Positions 49,042 through 58,756 of a stretch of 64,000 nt of DNA are shown here, one piece after another (the first letter of the stretch is position 1; every line of letters begins with the position of its first letter). The notes below the pieces were generated by a model. It searched no databases. It saw nothing but the letters and a program-made list of their open reading frames with translations, and was not told the origin of the DNA. The position numbers and the translations under genes are program-made. The stretch comes from Actinacidiphila yanglinensis. GTDB lineage: Bacteria; Actinomycetota; Actinomycetes; Streptomycetales; Streptomycetaceae. The DNA lies in assembly GCF_900107965.1 (NCBI RefSeq), contig NZ_FNVU01000005.1, positions 310,001-374,000 on the forward strand, read 5' to 3'.

Positions 49042-50311
49042 GCCGCGGCGACGGGAGTTCGGCGGCCTCGGGCGGCCCGGCGACCGCCGCGGTGGCGGGG
49101 ACCGGGAATACCGTCGGCCCACCGCGGCCGGAGAGTTCGACCGGCGCGCCGGACCGCCGTATCGACCTGCGCAGCGCCCCTGGCAGGATGGCCGCGACCA
49201 GTCCCGATGTCGCCATCCCGAGCAGGCCGACCACGACCGCGAGTTTCGTCCACAGCGACACCTGCGGCAGCACGAACACCGCGATGTCCAGGCCGAAGGA
49301 GGCCGCGCTGACCACGGTGAGCGCGGCGGCGACCCGGTTGAGGCGGGCGTCGAGTGCCTCGGCCCGTTCGGAGGCGGCGGCCAGCAGCGAACTGCTCACG
49401 TAGCCGAGGAGCTTGTCGGCGCGCTCCTGGGTGTCGTCGAGGCCGATGACCTGGCGCGCGGACAGATAGCTGGCGCGGGGGACCTGCCCGGACTCCATCC
49501 GGTAGCTGTCGAGGTGGTGGAAGTCGGCCCACAGCCCGTCGAGGAAGCGCCGGAAGGCGTGCACGTCGGTGTTCTCGGGGTGCGCGTGCGCGAGGTCGCC
49601 GAGCACCCAGCGCCCGGCGATGATGGCCCCGGTGAGCACGGACTGCTGCGCGACGGCGATGTCGGTCGGTTCCGTCATCGTCAGCAGGTCGGACAGCGGG
49701 GCGTCGGGGTCGTGGTCCCACGCGTAGGTGTAGGGGAGCAGGATGTGGCACTCGGGCCCCGACGCCACCTCCGGCACGCGGGAGTCGGGATCCCACGGCG
49801 GGTCCTCGGTGACGAAGTGCGCGTTGTAGCGCGCGGACCGGCGGTCGATCGGCGAACCGGCGCCGGCCACCGCGAGGTCGGGGCGCAGCGCGATGCTCTG
49901 CACCAGGCCGCTGCTGACCGCGGCGGCGAGGACGGCGCTGAGGATCGGCGCGTCGGCTTCGCGTAACACCCGGTTGATGCCGGCGTCGAGGGCGTCGAGT
50001 TCGGGCAGGCTCAGCAGCCGCAGGTCCTGTTCGTGCCGCAGCGCGTAGACCACGATGACGGTGCCGGCGGTCAGGATGCGGGCGTGGCAGGCGGTGATCT
50101 CCGTGCCGGGAAGTGCCACGGCCGGGCGGATGATCGCGGTGAGGTCCAGTTCGATGGTGCCGTCGGGGTTGTAGGCGAGGGACTTCAACGACCCGGTGAC
50201 GGGGCGGAGTTCACCGTGGTCGGGCACGGCGAAGGGGGCCAGCGAGGTGGTGGGGGTGCGGTGGTGCAGGGGGTAGGCGCGGCACTGCAGGTGCAGTACC
50301 CCGCCGCTCAT
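49004..50311 (-). CDS. Large cytoplasmic-domain protein with two C-terminal membrane helices
   Basis: 435 residues from ATG 50311. A beta-rich soluble region (LELDLTAIIRPAVALPGTE...VIVVYALRHEQDLRLLSLPELD) precedes helical segments, and near the C terminus LNRVAAALTVVSAASFGLDIAV and LAVVVGLLGMATSGLVAAILP form two helices, with a short Pro-rich tail. The layout recalls CorA-type channels but no GMN signature is visible, so I give no function. Start overlaps the upstream methyltransferase stop (ATGA). Confidence 0.7.
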   Translation of the reverse strand: MSGGVLHLQCRAYPLHHRTPTTSLAPFAVPDHGELRPVTGSLKSLAYNPDGTIELDLTAIIRPAVALPGTEITACHARILTAGTVIVVYALRHEQDLRLLSLPELDALDAGINRVLREADAPILSAVLAAAVSSGLVQSIALRPDLAVAGAGSPIDRRSARYNAHFVTEDPPWDPDSRVPEVASGPECHILLPYTYAWDHDPDAPLSDLLTMTEPTDIAVAQQSVLTGAIIAGRWVLGDLAHAHPENTDVHAFRRFLDGLWADFHHLDSYRMESGQVPRASYLSARQVIGLDDTQERADKLLGYVSSSLLAAASERAEALDARLNRVAAALTVVSAASFGLDIAVFVLPQVSLWTKLAVVVGLLGMATSGLVAAILPGALRRSIRRSGAPVELSGRGGPTVFPVPATAAVAGPPEAAELPSPRLSPPGGNTPAGR

Positions 50312-51198
50312 GCGGTGGCCTCCCGCCCGCCGGCACCGCCGTCGCCTCCGGGGGTGCGGTCGGTGCGGCCCGCCGCGCGCGCGTGCCATGCCACCGCCAC
50401 GTACTCCGGGATCAGCGCGGACTCGGGGACCTCCACCCGGTCCAGGTAGCGCCGCTGAAGGTCCTCGGGGCCGAGGTCGTCGAGCGGCGCGCCCAGCAAC
50501 GAGGCCAGTTCGGCGTGCGTGTGGTGGCTCGCGTCCTCCGGGACCGACCGGCTGCGGAACCAGGCGCGCTGGTCGGCCAGGACGGTACTGCCCGAGCCCG
50601 CGGCGGGCCAGTAGCTCACCGCGGTCACCGCGGTGGTGCCGAACCGCGCGCCGAGCGTCACCAGCGCCCGCGCGTCGTCGGGGGGCAGGTAGAAGACGAC
50701 TCCCTCGACGACGTAGGCGACCGGCCGGCCGGCGGCGACCCCCCGCACCTGCTCGGCCACCGCCGCGCGCTCGGCGGGCACGGCGAGGTCGGCGCCGATG
50801 TGGCGTACGTCGCGCTCCGGCGCGGTGCCGGCCTCCATCAGCTCCGCCGCACGGAGCCGCTTCGCCTCGGCCATGTGCGGCAGGTCCACCTCGACCGCGA
50901 CCGGGAAGGGCAGCAGCCACGGGTACGACGAGAAGCCCGCGCCGCACACCACCAGCACGGTGTCCGGATCGGCCCGCAGCGCCTCGGCGAGGGTCTCCGC
51001 GATGTACCGGCCGCGCAGCGAGACCACCAGGTCGTCATGCGGGTAGACGGCGTCGGCGAACTCCTGCCACAGCGCCTTGACGCCCGGCCGCCCGTCCTCG
51101 GGTATCCACGCCGCCGCCAGGCCGTCCTGCGCGAGGTCGGGCCGGCGGGCCCGTGATTCGTTGACGAGGTACGCCGTCAGTCCGACTCCACCCTGCAT
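50308..51198 (-). CDS. SAM-dependent methyltransferase of the leucine-carboxyl-methyltransferase (LCM) fold
   Basis: 296 residues from ATG 51198. AdoMet-binding loop VLVVCGAGFSSYPWLL and acidic EVDLPHM are characteristic of the LCM/PPM family, followed by HIGADLAVPAERAAVAEQ and VEGVVFYLPPDDARALV. Family members methylate carboxyl or O/N groups on small molecules or C-terminal residues; substrate cannot be read from the sequence. Coupled to the membrane protein at 49004, suggesting a shared task. Confidence 0.85.
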   Translation of the reverse strand: MQGGVGLTAYLVNESRARRPDLAQDGLAAAWIPEDGRPGVKALWQEFADAVYPHDDLVVSLRGRYIAETLAEALRADPDTVLVVCGAGFSSYPWLLPFPVAVEVDLPHMAEAKRLRAAELMEAGTAPERDVRHIGADLAVPAERAAVAEQVRGVAAGRPVAYVVEGVVFYLPPDDARALVTLGARFGTTAVTAVSYWPAAGSGSTVLADQRAWFRSRSVPEDASHHTHAELASLLGAPLDDLGPEDLQRRYLDRVEVPESALIPEYVAVAWHARAAGRTDRTPGGDGGAGGREATA

Positions 51199-51427
51199 CG
51201 CTCGACCTGCCCCCGTCCGACGATCCGATCGCGGTGTTCGCGCGGACCGCCGTGAAGATCCGCGCTCTTCGTGACTACCCGTCACCATCCCTCCGAACCC
51301 GATGGCGCCGCTCTCTTTGGTATCACCCGGAAGCGGGACGGCCCAAGGGGTCGACCCGCGTGGGCCGTCCGCGGCACCGCCGTTCGTGCCGTCCGGCCGC
51401 GGCGGACCGCCGTTCTAAGCTCGCCCC

Positions 51428-52060
51428 ATGCTGATCTGGATCAACGGCCCCTTCGGTGGCGGCAAGACGCAGACGGCGTACGAGCTGCGCCGGCGGCTGC
51501 CCGGGAGTGTCGTCTGCGACCCCGAGCACGTCGGGTTCGGGCTGCACCGGATGCTGCCGCCCGCGCTGCGCGGCGACTTCCAGGACATTCCGGTGTGGCG
51601 CGACGCCGTCCACCACGTGCTGGGCCTGGCGCTCGCCGGTCAGCCCGGCCCGGTGATCGTGCCGATGACCGTGGTCGAACCCGCCTACTTCCGGGAGACG
51701 GTCGGCCGGCTGCGCGCGGACGGCCACGAGGTGCACCACTTCGCCCTGCTCGCCGAGCGCGAGACGGTCCTGCGCCGGCTGCGCGAACGCGGCCTGGGGC
51801 GGGTGCTCCAGCGGGCGGCGGGCAAGGACGCGCCGCCACGGCGGGACACCTTCGCCGTACGCCGCCTCGACGTGTGCCTGGAGCGGCTGGCCGGAGCGGA
51901 GTTCGCCGAGCACGTGTGGACCGACCGGCTCACCGTCCCCGAGGTCGCCGACCGGGTGGCCGCCTCCGCCGGGCTCGGCCTCGCCCCCGACACCGACAGC
52001 GCGCTGCGCGGCAGGCTGCGCCGCGCCGCGGTCGGCCTGCGGCACATCCGCTTCGACTGA
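51428..52060 (+). CDS. TmrB-like P-loop ATPase/kinase
   Basis: 210 residues. Starts MLIWINGPFGGGKTQTAYEL, with the P-loop GPFGGGKT identical in layout to the tunicamycin-resistance protein TmrB and related ATP-binding kinases. VIVPMTVVEPAYFRETVGRLRADGHEVHHFAL is the second conserved block, followed by an Arg-rich lid. Probably modifies or sequesters a small molecule; resistance is a possibility but not shown. Divergent from the methyltransferase gene. Confidence 0.8.
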   Translation: MLIWINGPFGGGKTQTAYELRRRLPGSVVCDPEHVGFGLHRMLPPALRGDFQDIPVWRDAVHHVLGLALAGQPGPVIVPMTVVEPAYFRETVGRLRADGHEVHHFALLAERETVLRRLRERGLGRVLQRAAGKDAPPRRDTFAVRRLDVCLERLAGAEFAEHVWTDRLTVPEVADRVAASAGLGLAPDTDSALRGRLRRAAVGLRHIRFD

Positions 52061-52246
52061 GCGGCCTTTGGAGTGCCCGGGGTGTCCGGGGTACCTGAGG
52101 CGTGCCGTGGGGATGCCCTGAGGCTGTCCTGGGGGTGCGCTGAGAGCCTCCCGAGCGTGCCCTGAGCCCGCCCTGAGCGCCTCCTGAGCGTGCCGTGAGC
52201 GGCCTCCACGGCCGCGTCAAGCAGACCTTCATCCGTCCGCCCAGGA

Positions 52247-52264
52247 TTCTCAGAGTTTTCACAG
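52247..52264 (+). promoter_or_regulatory. Tandem heptamer operator upstream of the two-component operon
   Basis: TTCTCAG-AGTT-TTCACAG: two heptamers with 4-bp spacing (11-bp period), the usual site form of OmpR-type regulators, 46 bp before the response-regulator start. The region 52070-52205 also has loose repeats of TGCCCTGAG. Confidence 0.5.
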
Positions 52265-52309
52265 AAACGGATTAAGGCTGCTCTCATAGCGCGTGCACAG
52301 GGTGATCGC

Positions 52310-53119
52310 ATGCCTTCCACTTCTTCGGCGACCACCCGCGCCACCCACTCCGCCGCAGCTGCCGGCCACACCGCCCACACCACCCCCGCACCGTCCCCGG
52401 CCGGCGACCTCGCCCGCCCGGACGGCTCCCCGGTCCGGGTCCTCGTCGTGGACGACGAGGCCCCGCTCGCCGACCTGCTCTCCATGGCACTGCGCTACGA
52501 GGGCTGGCAAGTCCGCACCGAGGGTGACGGCGCGAGCGCGCTGCGCTCGGCCCGCGAGAACCGCCCCGACGCGGTCGTGCTCGACGTGATGCTCCCCGAC
52601 ATGGACGGGCTCGAGGTGCTGGCCCGGCTGCGCCGCCAGACCCCCGACGTCCCCGTGCTCTTCCTCACCGCGAAGGACGCGGTCGAGGACCGGATCGCCG
52701 GCCTCACCGCCGGCGGCGACGACTACGTGACCAAGCCGTTCAGCCTGGAGGAGGTCGTCGCCCGCCTGCGCGGACTGCTGCGCCGCTCCGGAGCCGCCGC
52801 GATCCGCAACGAGTCCGTGCTGGCCGTCGGCGACCTCGTCCTGAACGAGGACAGCCACGAGGTCAGCCGCAGCGGCGTCGACATCCACCTGACCGCCACC
52901 GAGTTCGAGCTGCTGCGCTACCTCATGCGCAACCCGCGGCGCGTGCTGAGCAAGGCCCAGATCCTGGACCGGGTCTGGTCCTACGACTTCGGCGGCCAGG
53001 CCAACGTCGTCGAGCTGTACATCTCCTACCTGCGGCGCAAGATCGACGTGGGCCGCGCACCGATGATCCACACCCGGCGCGGCGCCGGCTACCTGATCAA
53101 GCCGGGCGAGCCGGTGTGA
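52310..53119 (+). CDS. OmpR-family response regulator
   Basis: 269 residues. A 40-residue Ala/Thr-rich extension precedes the receiver domain with D48-D49, phospho-acceptor D92 (LDVMLPDMDG) and K142 (TKPF). The DNA-binding winged helix follows (LTATEFELLRYLMRNPRRVLSKAQILDRVW, VELYISYLRRKID, RRGAGYLI). It is coupled to the histidine kinase by GTGA overlap and followed by two glycosyltransferase genes. The heptamer repeat upstream suggests autoregulation. Confidence 0.92.
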   Translation: MPSTSSATTRATHSAAAAGHTAHTTPAPSPAGDLARPDGSPVRVLVVDDEAPLADLLSMALRYEGWQVRTEGDGASALRSARENRPDAVVLDVMLPDMDGLEVLARLRRQTPDVPVLFLTAKDAVEDRIAGLTAGGDDYVTKPFSLEEVVARLRGLLRRSGAAAIRNESVLAVGDLVLNEDSHEVSRSGVDIHLTATEFELLRYLMRNPRRVLSKAQILDRVWSYDFGGQANVVELYISYLRRKIDVGRAPMIHTRRGAGYLIKPGEPV

Positions 53120-54879
53120 TCCGTTCCACCCTCACCGCGGCGCCCCCGCCGGCGCCCGCGGGGACGGCGGCCCCGCCGCCGCCCGCGCGTCCGCCCGGCC
53201 GCCCCCGCCCGCGCTTCTCGCCGCGGCGCTGGTCCCTGCGCCGCCGGCTGGTCGCCTCCTGCGTCGCGCTGGTCGCCGTCGTCTGCGCCGTGATCGGCTC
53301 GGTCACGATCTTCGCGCTGCACGACTTCCTGTACGGCCAGCTCGACTCCAAGGTGCACGACACGGCGGTGCGCGCCGACGGGCCGCGCCCCGGACAGGGC
53401 GGCCCCGGCGTCACCCCCGGCCAGCGCGGGGCGACCGGCCCGGACGACCGCGCCAGAGCGGGCGCCCTCCCCGGGGCCATCCCCTTCGTCTTCCTCGCCG
53501 GCGGCGGCCAGCCCGGCGAGACGGTCGGCGCGACGGTCAGCTCCGCCGGCACCGTCACCGAGGCCGCCGTCAGCGCCACCAGCCCCAGCACCGGCCAGCT
53601 CGTCGCCGACGACCTCACCGCGAAGCAGGCCGCCGCCTTCGCCGGCGTGCCGCGCGACGGCAAACCGCACACCGTGACCGTCCCCGGCCTCGGCGACTAC
53701 CGGGTGGAGTCCGCCACCCCCGCGCAGGACGGCAGCACCGTGCTGGTCGGCCTGAGCACCGAGGGCACCCAGGACACCCTGTCCACGCTGATGTGGGTGG
53801 AGGTCTCGGTCACCGCCGCCGGGCTCGTCGCGGCCGGGCTGGCCGGCGCCGCCCTGATGCGGATCGCCCTGCAACCACTGCGCCGGGTCGCCGCGACGGC
53901 CACCCGGGTCGCCGAACTGCCCCTCCACCGCGGCGAGGTGGCCCCGCTGACCAGGGTGCCGGACTCCGACACCGATCCGCGCACCGAGTTCGGCCAGGTC
54001 GGCGCCGCCCTCAACCGGATGCTCGGGCACGTCGGTTCCGCCCTGCACGCCCGCCAGGAGAGCGAGACCCGGGTCCGGCGGTTCGTCGCCGATGCCAGCC
54101 ACGAGCTGCGCACCCCGCTCGCCTCCATCCGCGGCTACGCCGAGCTGACCCGCCGCGGGCAGGAGCCGGTCGGCCCCGACACCCGGCACGCCCTCGGCCG
54201 GATCGAGTCCGAGGCGGCCCGGATGACCACCCTGGTCGAGGACCTCCTGCTGCTGGCCCGGCTCGACGCGGGCCGGCCGGTGGACCGGACCGAGGTCGAC
54301 CTGTCACCGCTGGTCGTGGACGCGGTCAGCGACGCGCGCGCCGCCGGCCGCGACCACGACTGGCGGCTGGAGCTGCCCGACGAGCCCGTCGCCGTCCACG
54401 CCGACGCGCCGCGGCTCCAGCAGGTGCTCGCCAACCTCCTCGCCAATGCCCGCACCCACACCCCGCCCGGCACGACCGTCACCGCCCGGGTGCTGTCCGG
54501 CCCGGCCCAGGTCGTGCTCCAGGTCGAGGACGACGGTCCGGGCATCCCCGACGAACTGCGCCGGCACGTCTTCGAGCGCTTCGCCCGCGGCGATGCCTCC
54601 CGGTCCCGTACGGCCGGCAGCACCGGCCTGGGCCTGGCCATCGTGCACTCCGTCGTCGTCGCGCACGGCGGCACCGTGGAGGTCGCGTCCACCCCGGGCC
54701 GTACGGTCTTCACCGTCACGCTGCCGGCCGCGGCGAGGTCCGTGCCGGCGGTGGCCGCCGTACCGAGCACGCCGGACGGCCGGTCCTGGCCGGCGCCGGA
54801 ACCCGGACCCGTACCGCCCGCGCCGCCGGCGAAGGTGGCCTGGACCACTCCTGCCCCACCCGCATCACCGGACTCATAG
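53116..54879 (+). CDS. Membrane sensor histidine kinase
   Basis: 587 residues from GTG 53116. N-terminal Pro-rich tail, helix 1 (RRRLVASCVALVAVVCAVIG), extracytoplasmic sensor of about 150 residues with Gly/Pro-rich insertion, helix 2 (VSVTAAGLVAAGLAGAALM), HAMP, then ASHELRTPLASIRGYAEL with H329. Catalytic boxes: N (VLANLLANARTH), G1 (DDGPGIP), F (FERFARGD), G2 (GSTGLGLAIV). All kinase elements are intact. Signal unknown; partner is the upstream response regulator. Confidence 0.92.
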   Translation: MIRSTLTAAPPPAPAGTAAPPPPARPPGRPRPRFSPRRWSLRRRLVASCVALVAVVCAVIGSVTIFALHDFLYGQLDSKVHDTAVRADGPRPGQGGPGVTPGQRGATGPDDRARAGALPGAIPFVFLAGGGQPGETVGATVSSAGTVTEAAVSATSPSTGQLVADDLTAKQAAAFAGVPRDGKPHTVTVPGLGDYRVESATPAQDGSTVLVGLSTEGTQDTLSTLMWVEVSVTAAGLVAAGLAGAALMRIALQPLRRVAATATRVAELPLHRGEVAPLTRVPDSDTDPRTEFGQVGAALNRMLGHVGSALHARQESETRVRRFVADASHELRTPLASIRGYAELTRRGQEPVGPDTRHALGRIESEAARMTTLVEDLLLLARLDAGRPVDRTEVDLSPLVVDAVSDARAAGRDHDWRLELPDEPVAVHADAPRLQQVLANLLANARTHTPPGTTVTARVLSGPAQVVLQVEDDGPGIPDELRRHVFERFARGDASRSRTAGSTGLGLAIVHSVVVAHGGTVEVASTPGRTVFTVTLPAAARSVPAVAAVPSTPDGRSWPAPEPGPVPPAPPAKVAWTTPAPPASPDS

Positions 54880-54934
54880 GCGTCCCTCAGGCTCGGCACA
54901 TCGCCGTGACAGGGCGGTTGTCGAGGCTCTTGGC

Positions 54935-56428
54935 ATGCGAACCAATCTCGGCAACCTGCCCGCGCGTCGGCACCTGCCGGTCACGGCCGCAGCATCCTCG
55001 CCCGGCGCCGCGGCCCGCCTCACGACCGGCCCGTCCGGGGCGCCCTCCTCCTCCGAGGCGCCACCGGTGCTCGACGTCGTCGTCCCCGTCCACAACGAGG
55101 AAGGCAGCCTCGGCCCCTGCGTGCGCCGCCTGCACGCCCACCTGGAGGCCACCTTCCCGTACAGCTTCCGGATCACCGTCGCGGACAACGCCAGCACCGA
55201 CCGGACCCCCGCGATCGCCGGGCAACTGGCCGCCGAACTGCCCGAGGTCGTGTCCTTCCGGCTGGAGCAGAAGGGGCGCGGGCTGGCGCTGCGCACCGTG
55301 TGGACCGCCTCGGACGCACCGGTGCTGGCGTACATGGACGTCGACCTGTCCACCGACCTCAACGCCCTGCTCCCGCTGGTCGCCCCGCTGATCTCCGGCC
55401 ACTCCGACCTGGCCATCGGCTCGCGGCTCGCGCAGTCCTCCCGGGTGGTGCGCGGTGCCAAGCGGGAGTTCGTCTCCCGCACGTACAACCTGATCCTGCG
55501 CGGCTCGCTCGCGGCGCGGTTCTCCGACGCGCAGTGCGGCTTCAAGGCGATCCGCGCGGACGTCGCGCAGCGGCTGCTGCCGATGGTCGAGGACGGCGGC
55601 TGGTTCTTCGACACCGAGATGCTGGTCCTCGCCGAACGTGCCGGGCTGCGCATCCACGAGGTGCCGGTGGACTGGATCGACGACCCGGACAGCAGCGTGG
55701 ACATCGTGCGCACCGCGGCCGCCGACCTGCGCGGCGTCTGGCGGGTGGGCCGCGCGCTGGCCACCGGGCGGCTCGCCCTGGACCGGCTGCGCCGGCCGTT
55801 CGGCGAGGACCCGCGCGACCGCGAACTGTCGGGCGTACCAGCCGGGTTGGCCCGCCAGCTGGTCGGGTTCTGCGCGGTCGGCGTCCTCAGTACGCTGGTC
55901 TACCTCGCCCTCTACTTCCTCTTCCGCGGCGCCATGGACTCGCAACTCGCCAACGCGCTGGCGTTGTTGCTCTCCGCGCTCGGCAACACCGCCGCCAACC
56001 GGCGGCTCACCTTCGGGGTGCGCGGCCCCGGCCGGGCGGTCCGCCACCAGGCCCAGGGGCTGGTGGTGTTCGCCATCGGCCTCGCCCTGACCAGCGGTTC
56101 GCTCGCCGCCCTGCACACCGCGGTGCCGCATCCCGCGCACCGCACCGAACTCGCCGTGCTGATCGCGGCGAACCTCGCGGCCACCGTGCTGCGCTTCCTG
56201 CTCTTCCGCGCCTGGCTCTTCCCCGACCGCACCGACCCGTACGGCCGGACCGGCGGCCCTGAGTCCCCCGCCGATGCCGGATCCGGCGCGGTCCTCGCCG
56301 ATGACCTCGCCACCGTCCGTCCCGCTCCCGTCGGCCCCGCGCCCGGAGTTCCCGGTGCTTCCGGTGACCGCGACGACCGCGGTGACCTCGGCGGATTCGA
56401 CGACCACGACCTGAGGAGTGCCCGATGA
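54935..56428 (+). CDS. GT2 glycosyltransferase fused to GtrA-type membrane domain
   Basis: 497 residues from ATG 54935. The N-terminal GT2 domain (LDVVVPVHNEEGSLGPCVRRLH, DNASTDRTPAIA, YMDVDLSTDLNALLPLV with the DxD-like motif, CGFKAIRADVA) resembles polyprenyl-phosphate sugar transferases. The C-terminal part holds four helices of the GtrA/flippase type (VGFCAVGVLSTLVYLALYFLF, ANALALLLSALGNTAANRRLTF, GLVVFAIGLALTSGSLAA, AVLIAANLAATVLRFLLFRAW). Probably makes a lipid-linked sugar and flips it. Its stop overlaps the GT39 start. Confidence 0.9.
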   Translation: MRTNLGNLPARRHLPVTAAASSPGAAARLTTGPSGAPSSSEAPPVLDVVVPVHNEEGSLGPCVRRLHAHLEATFPYSFRITVADNASTDRTPAIAGQLAAELPEVVSFRLEQKGRGLALRTVWTASDAPVLAYMDVDLSTDLNALLPLVAPLISGHSDLAIGSRLAQSSRVVRGAKREFVSRTYNLILRGSLAARFSDAQCGFKAIRADVAQRLLPMVEDGGWFFDTEMLVLAERAGLRIHEVPVDWIDDPDSSVDIVRTAAADLRGVWRVGRALATGRLALDRLRRPFGEDPRDRELSGVPAGLARQLVGFCAVGVLSTLVYLALYFLFRGAMDSQLANALALLLSALGNTAANRRLTFGVRGPGRAVRHQAQGLVVFAIGLALTSGSLAALHTAVPHPAHRTELAVLIAANLAATVLRFLLFRAWLFPDRTDPYGRTGGPESPADAGSGAVLADDLATVRPAPVGPAPGVPGASGDRDDRGDLGGFDDHDLRSAR

Positions 56429-58695
56429 CCTCCCCGAGCGACGCCCACGCGCTGGACGGCGCGGCCCGCCCGGCCGCCCTCGATCCCGTCGCCGACCCGG
56501 TCGGGCCCGCCGCCCCCGAGGCCCCGAGCCGCGCGCAGCCGACCTCCGCGGTCGCGGCCCGCGCGGCGCGCCGCGGCCTGCACCGGATCTGGCGCGGCAA
56601 ACCCGAGGACCCGGCCTGGGCCCGGCCGGCGTTCCTGGGCCTGCTGGTGGCGACCCTGGTGCTCTACCTGTACGACCTGGGCGCCTCCGGATACGCCAAC
56701 TCCTTCTACTCCGCAGCCGTCCAGGCGGGCAGCCAGAGCTGGAAGGCGTTCTTCTTCGGCTCCTCCGACGCGGCGAACTCGATCACCGTCGACAAGCCGC
56801 CCGCCGCGCTGTGGCCGATGGGCCTGTCGGTACGGCTGTTCGGGCTGGGCTCGTGGCAGATCCTCGTACCCGAGGCGCTGATGGGCGTGGCCACGGTCGG
56901 CGTGCTCTACGCGGCGGTCCGGCGCCGGTTCGGTCCGGGTGCGGGCCTGATGGCCGGCGCGGTGCTCGCGCTCACCCCGGTCGCGGCGCTGATGTTCCGC
57001 TTCAACAACCCCGACGCGATGCTGGCGTTGCTGATGGTCACGGCGGTCTACCTGGTGCTGCGGGCCGTCGAGGACGCCCGCACCAAGTGGCTGCTGCTCG
57101 CCGGGGCCGTCTTCGGGCTGGCCTTCCTGACCAAGACCCTCCAGGCGTGGCTGATCCTGCCGCCGCTGGCCGTCGTCTACGCGTTCTGCGCGCCGACGCC
57201 GCTGCGCCGCCGCCTGCTCCAGGTGCTCTACGCGGCCGTGGCGATGGTGGTCGCGGGCGGCTGGTGGGTGGCGATCGTCGAGTTGTGGCCGAAGTCGTCC
57301 CGCCCGTACATCGGCGGCTCGCAGGACAACAGCTTCCTGTCGCTGACCTTCGGCTACAACGGCTTCGGCCGGATCACCGGCAACGAGACCGGCAGCGTCG
57401 GCGGCGGCGGGGGACCCGGCGGCAACGGCGGCGGCATGTGGGGCGCCACCGGCATCGGGCGGCTGTTCAACTCCGAGATGGGCGGGCAGATCGCCTGGCT
57501 GCTGCCGGCGGCGTTCGCCCTGCTGGTCGCCGGGCTGTGGATCACCCGCAGGGCGCGCCGCACCTCGGCGACCCGGGCGGCCTTCCTGGTCTGGGGCGGC
57601 TCGTTGCTGATGACCTTCGTGACGTTCAGTTACATGTCCGGCATCTTCCACCAGTACTACAACATCGCCCTCGCGCCGTACATCGCGGCCGTGATCGGCA
57701 TGGGAGCCTCCCTGCTCTGGCAGCGCCGGGAGCACATCGCGGCCGCGTCCGTCCTCGCGATCACCGTCGCGGGAACGTCCGTGTGGGCGTACGCCCTGCT
57801 GCACCGCTCGCCCGACTGGCACCCGTGGCTGCGCATCGCCCTGGTCGTCGCCGGTGCGGTGGCCGCGCTCGCGCTTCTCGCGGGCGCGCTGCCCGGCATG
57901 GCCACGACGCGGATCGGTGCCCGGCTCGCGGTCGGGACGGCGGTGGTCGGTATCGCCGCGGCGCTGGGCGGGCCGGTGGCGTACACCCTCCAGACGGTCG
58001 GCACCGGGCACGAGGGGTCCATCGTGACCGCCGGGCCCGCCGTGCAGGGCGGCATGGGCGGGTTCCCCGGCGGCGGTGGTGTCCCCGGTGGTGGCAAGGG
58101 CCGCGCGGGCGGCGGCTTCCCCGGCGGTGGCACGAGCCCGTTCGGGCAGGGCCGGACGCCGGGCCAGGGCCAGGGGCAACTGCCCGGGCAGGGCCAGTTC
58201 CCCGGTCAGGGACAGGGCGGGACGCCCGGCCAGGGCCAGACGCCGGGCCAGGGCACCAACGGCATCCCGGGCGGCGGCACCTCCGGTGAGGGTGCGGGCG
58301 GTTTCCCCGGCGGCGGAGGCGGGATGGGCGGCCTGCTCGACGGCGCCCAGGTCAGCTCGGCCATGAAGTCCCTGCTGCTCAAGGACGCCGGCAAGTACAC
58401 CTGGGTCGCGGCCGCGATCGGCTCGCAGAATCAGGCGAGCTACCAACTGGCCACCCAGAAGCCGGTGATGTCGATCGGCGGCTTCAACGGAAGCGACCCG
58501 TCACCCACGCTCGCGCAGTTCGAGAAGTACGTGGCAGACGGCCGCATCCACTACTTCATCGGCGGCGGCACGGGAGGGGGCGGCAGCATGGGCGGCAGCA
58601 ACGCGTCCTCCGCGATCAGTTCCTGGGTCCAGTCGCACTACACCGCCAAGACGGTGGGCGGCACGACCGTCTACGACCTCACCGCGCCCAAGTGA
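56425..58695 (+). CDS. GT39-type (ArnT/PMT-like) polytopic glycosyltransferase
   Basis: 756 residues. About 11 helices; the first extracytoplasmic loop has DLGASGYANSFYSAAV and DKPPAALW, the region that holds the catalytic acidic residues of GT-C enzymes using polyprenyl-phosphate sugars. The C terminus is unusual: GGFPGGGGVPGGGKG and then GQG-rich repeats (TPGQGQGQLPGQGQFPGQG), followed by a small outer domain (YTWVAAAIGSQNQASYQLAT...FIGGGTGGGGS). With the upstream GT2/GtrA protein it likely moves a sugar from lipid carrier to a cell-surface acceptor, under the two-component system of the same operon. Confidence 0.9.
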   Translation: MTSPSDAHALDGAARPAALDPVADPVGPAAPEAPSRAQPTSAVAARAARRGLHRIWRGKPEDPAWARPAFLGLLVATLVLYLYDLGASGYANSFYSAAVQAGSQSWKAFFFGSSDAANSITVDKPPAALWPMGLSVRLFGLGSWQILVPEALMGVATVGVLYAAVRRRFGPGAGLMAGAVLALTPVAALMFRFNNPDAMLALLMVTAVYLVLRAVEDARTKWLLLAGAVFGLAFLTKTLQAWLILPPLAVVYAFCAPTPLRRRLLQVLYAAVAMVVAGGWWVAIVELWPKSSRPYIGGSQDNSFLSLTFGYNGFGRITGNETGSVGGGGGPGGNGGGMWGATGIGRLFNSEMGGQIAWLLPAAFALLVAGLWITRRARRTSATRAAFLVWGGSLLMTFVTFSYMSGIFHQYYNIALAPYIAAVIGMGASLLWQRREHIAAASVLAITVAGTSVWAYALLHRSPDWHPWLRIALVVAGAVAALALLAGALPGMATTRIGARLAVGTAVVGIAAALGGPVAYTLQTVGTGHEGSIVTAGPAVQGGMGGFPGGGGVPGGGKGRAGGGFPGGGTSPFGQGRTPGQGQGQLPGQGQFPGQGQGGTPGQGQTPGQGTNGIPGGGTSGEGAGGFPGGGGGMGGLLDGAQVSSAMKSLLLKDAGKYTWVAAAIGSQNQASYQLATQKPVMSIGGFNGSDPSPTLAQFEKYVADGRIHYFIGGGTGGGGSMGGSNASSAISSWVQSHYTAKTVGGTTVYDLTAPK

Positions 58696-58756
58696 CGCGC
58701 TGAGCCGGCAGCGGCGCGGCACGGACCTCCCGTGCCGCGCCGCGCCGTACCGCTGT

